From Charina bottae (lineage: Eukaryota > Chordata > Lepidosauria > Squamata > Charinaidae), in NCBI GenBank assembly GCA_023362775.1, contig JALMGJ010000025.1, forward strand, positions 6,772,001-6,836,000: 64,000 nucleotides of DNA, read 5' to 3'. Positions 55,229 through 64,000 of this stretch are shown one piece after another. A program made the position numbers and the translations under genes. The first letter of the stretch is position 1, and each line of letters starts with the position of its first letter. The notes beneath the pieces are model-generated. The model was not told where the DNA came from. It was given only the letters and a program-made list of their open reading frames with translations, and did no database searches.

Positions 55229-58200
55229 CGCTCATCTGGATTGATCCCTAAAGGGAGGGGACTCCAAATGTTATTTTGTTATATATATTTATTAGGATTG
55301 AATTCATGATTGTTTATTTACAAGTACACTAAAATAATGATGTTCCATGTACACAAAAATAAATATATTTCCCTTATAGTATTAGATGTTAAGGGGGGAA
55401 AGGCAGGTCCCAAAATGTGTTAAGATATAAATGTGAATGTGTCTCAAGAGCTGTGTGCATAACTAGATAAGCTTGCTAAGATTGTCACATGATTAAAATT
55501 AACTATAATTTAATTTCAGATTTGATTGGTATTTATGTTATGCCAGTTATTCATATTATGGCACAATGCATTTCTAAAATGGGAAACAGCATCTGCTTCA
55601 GAAAACGTTCTGCAATAAGCTTTCCATCCAACATCTGATCTTAACTATGAATGACTTAGGACTGTGCTGCTAGGTTTAGAATATCCAGGCATGCATGATC
55701 CTACCAAGGCCAACTGCTAGCAATAAGAAGCTATCTATATCCAAATATGGTCTATGGCTAAAGACTTTTTGAAGGTTTAAATGAGTGACTCCGCATGATT
55801 CCAACTGAAGACCGATCATAACTATTGCTAATGTAATTCAAATCACTCACCTTGCTTTGTCCCAAATCTCATCTCTGGTAGATTTGTTGGGCAGTTTTGA
55901 TGGAGCAGACTAACGCCTTGCTTTAGTCTCTGTGAAGATGTTTCTCTGAGGCTAGATCTTTCTTTCGTTCTCCAAGAATTCAGGCTTAGACCATAGTTTT
56001 CTTAACTGTAGTCACAAAACTACTCTTGCCCCAATTACAATTACATTCTAATGTTTGCTGAAGAAGCATATTGGCCTTTAAAACCAGAAATGGTAGTATC
56101 AAGAGAACAAAGTTCTTAGGACAGGTAGTTTCTTGGGTTTCTTGGTTTCCTTATAGTGGGAAAATTAATTATTAATTAATTTTAATCCTGTTGCCCTTTT
56201 ATTTTAGTGGCACAAAATAAACCATGAGAAATCTTAAACCCACTTGCTTTGGAATACATTAGCTTGAACACCGTGGTTCATACTTCTAACAAAGATACAC
56301 AGGATCATGATTACTCCCTTTTTGAAATAAACAGTGTATTGAAAGCCTTTGTTTTCACCAGACTGTACTCATGTCTAAAATTCTTCTAGTTTACAATAAT
56401 TTAATCTAATTTACAATAATTTCTTCATTCAGGGAAAGTGATAAGACAGATTCACATGTCATTATGGACAGAACTGAAGCTTGGCTAATAAAACTGCATG
56501 AATGTTGAATATTATGAAAGATGTATACTCTATGGGAAACAGCCAGGGTTACTACTTGATCAGCTTTAAAGCAACCTATATCAATTATTTATTCATGTGT
56601 TTATTTACTGCCACCTAACAATTTTTGTAGTTCAACCTCTATACTAGGCCTTGGGCATATTTGCACACATTTGCATAGATTTCAGGATTTTAAAATATGT
56701 AAATACACAATACTGGATTTTCTTTCCCTTTGGCAAAGTGACTTCCCTAGACTTAAATGCTATTATATCTATAAGAAATACAAACACATAAAGTAATGCT
56801 GCTACAGATATCAAATTTCTGCTTTGTAAGCTGATGTTTTTTTAAAAGAAAAGTAATTCCTTTTTTGTTACTTTTAATTTAAAGGTTTGAAGGTCCCAGT
56901 AAAGCAAGTTATCCCAAAGCGAAGTATCTCTGAAAAATTTAGAAGTCTTTAAAAGCAGCTTAAAAATGCACTGAGCAACCGAAAGAAATATTTGCAATAT
57001 GCAAATGAAATAGAAGCAGAGCTCAGAAGTGAACATTCGATGACACAGGAAAATAATTGGCAAGTTACAATGATTTCTATCTAAGATTTAATAAGCAGGC
57101 TTACAGCCCCACCATAGGCCTTGGCCAGCATGGACTTGCACATGGATAGACATTTGCATCTGAATTTTTCAGGCTGAATTTCCCAGAGCAGCTTCCCCCA
57201 ATGCACCAGCATGTGTCTGTGCAAGAAAAGAAAGATAGAAAGACATTTAATGGAGTGTGAAGTTCTGTGGGGGCAGCTGCTGAGGCCACAACTATATTTT
57301 ATTTTTAAATTGAAATGCTACAGTGTTGCAAATGGCATTAAAACAGGGCAGAGGAGTAAACTGCAGAAGCATGGAAGGGTATTTTTCAGACCCAGGAACT
57401 GTGCTATCAATTTGCTGTACTAGTTTTCCAGTGGGTAGCATTTCTCCAGAAAGCATTTAAGCCAAGTGTGTATACAGAATTATATCTCTGCACCTTTGAG
57501 AAGTGTTGTGAATGCTCTTTTCATGCTAGATTTCTCAAAGCAGGGAGTCCTGGTGTCAGGATATCTATACATCATGATATTTCTCCCTCAAAGACTGCAG
57601 AGGTATGATCCAAATCAACCACCACTTGATTCTTTTATTTTGCTGATTGCAGAGAATATTCACTGTTCCCTTAAGTGAGTATCTGAAGTGATCTATAAAT
57701 GCCAATAGCTGAATCGATAGAATAGCCTTTTAAATTGCCCCTCCCGCTGATATTACTATCTCGCAAAAACATGGAGACAGATGAAATATTAGTTTGCTAA
57801 GGTCTAGTAGAGGGCACTGAATCAACAGCCCATGTCCCCCTTTACGATCAACTTTCTACAAACACTTGTTTCCTCCTTATACAGTATAACCACTATTATC
57901 AAATTATCCCAGTGTTCAGACTTGTTTTATTGAAATCACTTACTCTCAGAGAAGAAGCCATCTACCTCTCTAAATATGACAAAGTTTTCTTCTATTATTT
58001 GCAAATTATGGCAGAGCATGACAAATTAACATCTGAGTAAGTGCTTGTGTTTAATATATATGATGACCTCTGTTATTGTACTACTTTTTCTGTTATATGA
58101 CATGTGTTTTTAGTTTTTATTAGATTGATTGGATCTGATCGGATCTAGTAGAGGGTGGCAGAGAACTGCAGCATGGAGTGGGTTGTGAGGGTCTCATCTA

Positions 58201-58540
58201 TTTCTAGAGTGAGTGCAGAAAACAGAGGTCAACCTTCCGGTTTGCTCCACTCAACTGTTCACTCATTTGCATGCAGTTCCTGAAAGCTTATGTCTTCCAA
58301 GCCACTGTTTGCTTATAAGGCTGGATTAGGACATAATGTGATACAGCTGAACAAGTACACCATCATTTTCCAGAGAAAATGTTGTTCCTTTTCATAATAT
58401 ATGAAACAGGACAAAATGGCTTGCGGGGAGCAGGAAATGCGTTCCTGTGTAACACTTGCAGCTTATTCCCCCCTCCACGTCTACAATGTGTAGGTTATAT
58501 CAGCTAGAACATTATTTCAATCATGTCCTCAAAAAGAGAT
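55229..58540. other. Long AT-rich stretch, nothing recognised
   Basis: About 3.3 kb without identifiable genes or transposons. The small frames at 56842-57063, 57211-57423 and 57466-57678 have no family features. Confidence 0.45.
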
Positions 58541-58606
58541 GGATGGATGGATGGATGGATGGATAGGTAGATAGGTAGATAGGTAGATAGGTAGATAGGT
58601 AGATAG
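58541..58606. repeat. (GGAT)n and (GTAGATAG)n microsatellite
   Basis: Five GGAT units are followed by about five copies of the 8-base GTAGATAG. Confidence 0.95.
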
Positions 58607-58981
58607 CTACTCTGGTTGGTAACATCTCTGTCCAATTTCATCTAGCCCAAGGGTTGGAAATGGCGGCTCTCGAGCCAGATGCGGCTCTTTGGCCCCTTGA
58701 GTGTGGCTCTTCCGCAGCTGAACTCACCCTCGCCCCTTCCACGCGATTGGATCCCGCCCCCAAACTCTGATGGCCAGCGCTGGAGGAGGGCGATTGATTC
58801 TTCCTCCGCCCTCGGGAGCCTTCCAACTTTCGCCCGAGCCAGGCAGCGCTTCTTCGAGGTCGGCGGGTGGGGAAGTTGTTTGGTCGCCGCCGCCGCAAGC
58901 GCCTCTTCCTCCGCCCGCGTTGCAACGGCCGCCGCCGCCGCCCCCCCGAAGCGCTCACCAGGCAGGCAGGAGAGCGTCGCC

Positions 58982-59155
58982 ATGCCGGGTGCGCTGCGAG
59001 AGGAGACGGCGCAGCTGCTGGGCGACTACCTGCAGCACCGGCTGGGGGACGCGGCGCTGCCCCCCAGCCACACGGCCGAGACGCTGCGGCGGGTGGCCGA
59101 CAAGCTGGAGAGCCGCAAGTGCCTCTTCTTCCTCAACGCCTGCAGCGCGGCGGCC
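58982..59155 (+). pseudogene. BCL2L10: Captured 5' coding fragment of a BCL2L10/NR-13-like gene
   Basis: From the ATG, 58 codons read MPGALREETAQLLGDYLQHR, then a LGDAALPPSHTAETLRR block, then a KLESRKCLFF segment. This resembles the N-terminus of avian NR-13 (BCL2L10), an anti-apoptotic BCL-2 family protein: MPG start, EETA-LL-DY-QHR, AALPPS, LRR, FF. In the family this part holds the BH4-like helix. The similarity ends abruptly after ACSAAA, before BH3 and BH1, with no splice donor at that point. The frame itself stays open from 58679 to 59536. The leader upstream (58780-58981) is GCC-rich and may be captured 5' UTR. Homology is from memory of the family, not from a search. Confidence 0.75.
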
Positions 59156-59784
59156 ATACCAGAGATGGGAAGCGGAAAGGCTGGCAGGGGCTGCAGGAGC
59201 GAGGTGGGGCTGCCCCTTCCGCGGCCGGAGCAGGTGAGGGCTGCGGCGTCCCGTCGCTGCAGGTTCTCCCGCTCTGCTCAGGAGGCACGCCGTCGCTGCG
59301 CCCCTTCGGGGGCAGCCGCATCTTGCCGGCAGTGCACGGAGGCCAGGACCTGGGTCCGGGGTGCCCTTGGGTGGCCTCCCCAGGCGGCCGGTGGTGCTTC
59401 CGGCTTCGAAGGAGACAGACAGAAGACAGGAGGAGACAGAGACAAAATCTCTGTGAAGGGGAGGGAGGAGAAAGGTGGGCGGAGGTGGGGCAGGGGTGGT
59501 GAGTGCCGGCGAGGGAGAGAAGAAGGAAGGCAGTAAGGAGCGGCGGCGGGAGCAGCGAGGATGGAGAAGGTCTTCACGAAGGACCCCGGGGGAGGAGGCG
59601 GGGTGACGCTTCGCTCGCCGCCCGCCTGTCGCGGCTTACTCGGACCCCAGGGGAGGAGGCGGGGCGACGCTTCGGAAAGGCCGGCAGGGGCTGCGGGAGC
59701 GAGGTGGAGAAGCGGCCGCGGGAAGCCCTCCGGGTTCACCCTCCCGCCCCATCAATCCCCCCACCCCGCCGTTCGGCATCCTCT

Positions 59785-59892
59785 CCCCCGCTAACCCGAG
59801 CCCTGCAGCCACCTCCCTGCCGCGCTGGGCCTCGCTCAGCTGCGCGCAGAAGCGCTCCAGGTCCGGCGGCTCGTCCAGCTTCACAGCCCAAA
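59785..59892 (-). other. Possible second captured exon-like piece
   Basis: On the minus strand the frame reads AVKLDEPPDLERFCAQLSEA and then QRGRE, followed by a GT that could be a splice donor (AGGTGGCTG). Amino-acid use looks like real coding sequence, but I do not recognise the protein. It could equally be chance in GC-rich DNA. Confidence 0.3.
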
Positions 59893-59899
59893 CCCCGCC

Positions 59900-60016
59900 C
59901 CCTTCCGCGCGATTGGCTCCTGCCCCCGAACCCCGCCCCCTTCCACGCGATTGGCTCCCGCCCTCAAACCCCACCCCCTTCCACGCGATTGGCCCCCGCC
60001 CGCAAACCCCGCCCCC
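59900..60016 (+). repeat. 38-bp tandem repeats with CCAAT-type motif
   Basis: Three units contain GCGATTGG, the reverse complement being CCAATCGC, with GATTGG starting at 59911, 59949 and 59987, a period of exactly 38. GC-box-like CCCCGCCCC runs lie between them. A lone related unit is at 58745. Such arrays of CCAAT and GC boxes are typical of promoters. Confidence 0.9.
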
Positions 60017-60099
60017 TGGCTCTCGAGCATTTCAAAATGTCCTCGAGCATGTCAAAATGGCTCCCGGCATAAAAATTTTTGCCGACCCCTGATCTAGCC

Positions 60100-60990
60100 T
60101 ACCACAAGAGTTGGGCTTCTGCCTACAGAAAGTGGATCTGACTACAATTATCCATGCCTTCATCACCACCACCACCACCACCACCCTTTAACTATTGTAA
60201 CACACTGTAAACAGGGCTTTGGAAACTGTGCATGAGTAAAATTTAGTAGCCGGGGTGCACAGTTATATGGCCTTGAATAAACTGCTCTTTTCTCTTACGG
60301 TATTTGTTTCTGGGCACAATTCAAGGTGCTGTTTTTGTTTTTTGTTTTATGCACAATAAACTGCTTTGAGTCAGTGGTCTAGAAATATAATTCATGCATG
60401 AATGCCTGTAAAGCCCTACTTCTTTGAAACCAGAACATCTACAGTAAAAGATGCCTTCTCCCACGTGAACCTGCCCATCAGTCAGACCTGTTTCAAAGCC
60501 TTTTTGCATGTACTAATGCTGGCTACCATGATGGTTCTTTAATTGTTGAGGTTTCACCTTCTTGGCTTAGTTTGAGGCAAGCTATTGACACTTCTTTTTT
60601 CCCCATGACTTTTAATTTATTTTACATATAGTACTCTTTTCCCTCCCTCTCTCTCTCCCTCCCTCCCTCTCTCTCATTATTTTATTTTTGTGCTGCTCTT
60701 AATTTTTCTGTATATGATCTTTCAAATTTTAAAATTATTTACAAGTCCACTCTGAAAGCATTTTCCAGAGAAAGAGGCAGGAATGTTTTAAAGAGGAGGG
60801 GTCAACAGCACCAAAATGGTGGGTGAAAGTAGGTGATTGAAGCCCTGCCCCTTTTTAACATTCATTGCAGACATTGCATGCATGTAAAAGGGGGCAGTTC
60901 TTTGATTGCTGTGGCCACATCCACCATTTTGACACAGTGGACCTCTCCTGTGGATGCCTCTGCCAAGAAGCAATTCACAAGTAGTTTTAG
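60100..60990. other. Intergenic with small CAC and CT runs
   Basis: A CAC repeat lies at 60160-60186 and a CT-rich patch at 60640-60674. No genes were recognised. Confidence 0.5.
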
Positions 60991-61114
60991 GAAGGAGGGA
61001 GGGAGGGAGGGAAGGAAGGAAGGAAGGAAGGAAGGAAGGAAGGAAGGAAGGAAGGAAAGAAGGAAGGAAGGAAGGAAGGAAGGAAGGAAGGAAGGAAGGA
61101 AGGAAGGAAGGAAA
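60991..61114. repeat. (GGAA)n microsatellite
   Basis: About 120 bases of GGAA/GAAG units, preceded by GGGA units. The repeated-sequence 'proteins' across it are artefacts. Confidence 0.98.
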
Positions 61115-61628
61115 CCCTTCATGTGAATAATTACATCCCTTCCCTAGCAGAAGTAGGAATAGGAGTAGGAAAAGGATACTGTGGACAAACCCTAATCCCT
61201 GCCCTCAAACCACCCCAGAATCTGCCTGTGTTTGCACAGTATGCTAAATTGTGCGCCTGTCATATTTTAGCCAAGCCTCTATGCAAAGCTAGCCTACGTG
61301 TCAAGTATATGGTTCATTATGTCATGCAAATCCAGTAAATTGGGTTAATTCAGAAAACCATGGTTAAATTAGTTACCAGTAAGTGTGTCATGTTAACACA
61401 GCTATAGAGATTGAATTTCTTATGCTTATCGCTGCATACTAAAGAGACAAAATGGGAGAACATTCTGGTTTTAATAACTTATTTGATTCATTTTCTGCAT
61501 TAAGGTTGGTGCAAGAGATCTGCCAGAAATGGATGAAGTCACAGATTGACCGATCCTTTGCCTCTTTGCTATAAATAAAGGGTTTAGAGAAGCCTATAAT
61601 GCAGTGCAGAGTTATAAAAAAACACAAC

Positions 61629-61629
<1 letters not shown>
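61115..61629. other. Nothing recognised
   Basis: Intergenic DNA between two microsatellites. Confidence 0.5.

Positions 61630-61712
<83 letters not shown>
61630..61712. repeat. (TTTC)n microsatellite
   Basis: About 20 uninterrupted TTTC units. Confidence 0.98.
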
Positions 61713-64000
61713 GTGGGCCAAATGGATAGAGGACACAGTTTTGACATTCCTTCTTGAAATATGTACCAATTGTTTGCTCTGAGATACTGTTTTTGTGGAG
61801 ATTGCAACAGTATCCTACTTGACTCTTAAAAAAAATCTTAAGGTCATTTCCCATCCAACATCCAGCATGAGACTGAGAAATTCTTCAAGCACTTCTTCTC
61901 TACATTTTATTGAAAGATATGAATTCACTTCACAGTAGCCCAAGTGCTAATCATTAATAATATGCAACAAGCACTGGCAGAAAGAAAGTATACACAGATA
62001 GTATTGAAATTGTTATGAATATTAAAGTCATAAATATAATAAAAGCAAGTCACTAAGTATCCTCAGCTACAATAAACCTAAAACCCAATTAAGTATAAGT
62101 GTTGACTTATTATTCCAAAGTTTTTCAAAAAACTGTATTTAGCTCCTTTGATACGCTCATTTGCCTTTTAAAGATGTATAATCATTCTCTCTTTTTGCAT
62201 ATTCCATTGACAAAGATTCATTTATTTGTCTAATTGAATAATAAGGCATCTTGATTAATTGTTTCAAATAATTCCATGTCACGGGCTTCCTATTGGTGAA
62301 ATTCTTTTGTAATATTCTCACCAGCTGGCTTTTTCCACTATAAATTACAAATGGCCTGTTTTTGACTGCCAGCGTTTTTAAAGGGAAGGAGATAAAAGGA
62401 TTGCTTAGTTTGGTTGGCATTCATTCCTTTTTTGGCTTATATTTTCCTTCATTGTGATGCTGCCTGCCATTGATTCTGAGCTCCAACATCCTGGATAGTT
62501 TTGAACAAGGGAGTAAAAAGCACCAAGCTCTGCTACCATCTTGATCATGCTTGTTATCATGTACACAGAGCAGAACTTCAACAGTTTCCCCGGGGGTCAT
62601 AGCTCAGGAGAAAATCCTGATGATAAGTGACATCTGAGTGGATTTCTTCCAAATTAGTATATTAACAATTATACCAACCTGGGGCTCTTTATTAGCAATA
62701 CCAGGAAAGCCATCAAGGATGATGAAATTCACGGCAGCCATAGGATCTTGTTATAAAAGCAGTTTTCAGTATGCACTGATTGGCCTGGTTCAGAGAAGAT
62801 GGATTGTATATATGGAAACAGGGTTCAGTGTACATATTAGTGGCCCCAAAGACTATTACCGGGTTGGAGGGGGCATATGGACCGTGTTTAGAAACCTATT
62901 TGCACATGCATACCTCTGCGTCTACATCTTTCATTGGGTGGTTAGGCATTGACATCCATGTGTGCCCTATGTAGGCAGCTTTCTACTGTTTGCAAAGTTG
63001 AGATATCAGGATGAATTCCTTGACAAGACAAAGGCAGTCTGTTAGCAATCTTTGGTGGCTGTTCCAGAATCAATGTTCACATGGATTCCAGTCTTTTCAA
63101 TGGCATCTTTTCATTTCAATCCCTGAGAATCTTTTGTTCTTTAAAAACAAAGGAATGAACATGTGTAGATAATAAGAAATATAAACCCAAAGAACCTGAA
63201 TAAATAATGTGCCACACTGTATAGTCACTAAAATGCCTGAGGGAAAGAAACCCTGTTAATATATTAAAAGAAAAGAAGCCATGTTTCTAGGAAAGGATCC
63301 GGTTTAATATACCCTGCCAAATTTGTGTTGGCCTAGAATTTTTTTAAACATAAATTTTAAAGACAAGGATGTTGCTAGCCACAATGCCTTTGCTACTGTA
63401 TTGTGTCACATTGTTCTTGTACAGATGTAGCCTCTCATCAGGCTGGTTGAAGTATTCTAGTGATAGCACAGTTCCTGAGGGGGATATACTGTATATACAG
63501 TTTATGTGAAGGAAGAGATAATTGTTTTGGGCTTGGTAGGAATTTGGGAAAGGATCCTAGGCAACATAAAAGCTAGAATCAGGAGATTCAGAGGGAGAAT
63601 AGAAGAAGAATAAATAAAGAATAAGGAATGGGCAAGAGGAAGAAAAGATGGGGCAGTGGGGCCATTTCAGAGAAAAGAGTCTGAAAATAAAATCAGAGTT
63701 AATGACAGAGTTTCATTTAAGATGAGAAAGTAGGACTGAGGAAAATCTTATGTGGAATCTCTGGATAAAAAAGGCTATGTTCAATGACTAGGAAGCTGGC
63801 AAAAAAGAGCATCCTACTGATAATAGACCAAGGATCAAAAGGGATACATGGATCGCACATCTGGATTACCTTCCAAATAAATTATTCCGGTGATGACTTC
63901 TATTAGTGCTAAAACATTGTCATCTGATTATCTGAAGGAGGGAGGGAGGGCAAAAATGAAGTGGTGATGAAAAACTCTGATGTTTAGATATTTATTTCAA
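61713..64000. other. AT-rich end of window, nothing certain
   Basis: The minus frame 62157-62420 (containing TNRKPVTWNYLKQL) and the plus frame 62638-62952 look somewhat protein-like but match no family I recognise. No repeats were identified. Confidence 0.4.

Larger units (their letters stand above)
58648..60091 (+). mobile_element. hAT-type element carrying captured host sequence (Pack-hAT-like)
   Basis: A 1,444-bp CpG-rich island is bounded by a perfect 8-bp TSD, ATCTAGCC (58640-58647 and 60092-60099). The ends CAAGGGTTGGAAAT and, inverted, CAGGGGTCGGCAAA match at most positions. A CTCTCGAGCC/GGCTCTCGAGC subterminal pair adds further inverted structure. No transposase is present. Its interior differs sharply in GC content from all flanking DNA. 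It holds the start of a BCL2L10-like gene with GC-rich leader sequence, tandem CCAAT-type units and shorter internal duplications. The GGAAAGGCTGGCAGGGGCTG block at about 59175 recurs with two differences at about 59674. Confidence 0.88.

Noticed and set aside
59278..59739. Other long frames in the CpG island
   Set aside because: GC-rich DNA leaves several frames open. Only the short BCL2L10-like segment shows family resemblance.
62157..62420. Minus-strand frame with TNRKPVTWNYLKQL
   Set aside because: It looks protein-like, but I recognise no family. It has no flanking structure and is too short to call a gene.
62638..62952. 104-residue plus-strand frame
   Set aside because: No recognisable domain or homologous copy is present. 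It is probably chance.

Overview
The window looks like intergenic or intronic DNA from a squamate reptile (lizard or snake; species not resolved). I infer this from the repeat set: Bov-B/RTE LINEs, L2- and CR1-like LINE remnants, an L1 3' end, Penelope-like elements with a GIY-YIG endonuclease, tRNA-headed SINEs ending in (ACCTTT)n of the Sauria-SINE kind, a second tRNA-headed SINE with Bov-B or L2 tails, and many short hAT MITEs. No complete host gene, tRNA, rRNA or CRISPR array was found. Nearly every long open frame belongs to a transposable element or is the antisense of one.

Layout. 0-11.3 kb: a hairpin hAT MITE (690-800), a 5'-truncated Bov-B on the minus strand (2307-4348), an L2 relic with a nested MITE (5.4-6.2 kb), a SINE (6.56-6.92 kb), a GC-rich hAT MITE (8.3-8.6 kb), a chimeric SINE (10.2-10.5 kb) and a second Bov-B lineage (10.7-11.3 kb). 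11.3-17.1 kb: more SINEs, a 1.48-kb GC-rich L1-5'UTR-like retroposon (14.2-15.7 kb), a second GC-rich MITE and an L2 split by a SINE. 17.1-20.1 kb: a nearly full-length Bov-B with endonuclease and reverse transcriptase. 20.6-23.0 kb: an internally deleted Ty1/copia element with a 5-bp target-site duplication (TSD) and a copia-type half-tRNA-iMet primer binding site, lodged in an L2 tail and carrying another L2 tail in its LTR. 23-43 kb: mostly non-repetitive AT-rich DNA with scattered MITE, SINE, Bov-B, L2, Penelope and CR1 pieces and long microsatellites. 43.2-45.5 kb: a fold-back Penelope-like element bounded by one 13-bp TSD. 46-55 kb: SINEs, an L1 3' end, a Tc1-type MITE, two solo-LTR candidates and a patchwork duplication of the 13-kb locus. 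58.6-60.1 kb: a CpG-rich hAT-type element that has captured the 5' end of a BCL2L10/NR-13-like anti-apoptotic gene.

The elements tell a linked story. Bov-B supplies reverse transcriptase that could mobilise the Bov-B-tailed SINEs, and L2 could do the same for L2-tailed SINEs. Two SINE families show template switching. Perfect TSDs let many insertions be bounded to the base.

The strongest candidates for new biology are the gene-capturing hAT element, the fold-back Penelope copy with paired hammerhead-like motifs, and the 585-bp identical tract copied from 13 kb to 49 kb between 106-bp direct repeats.
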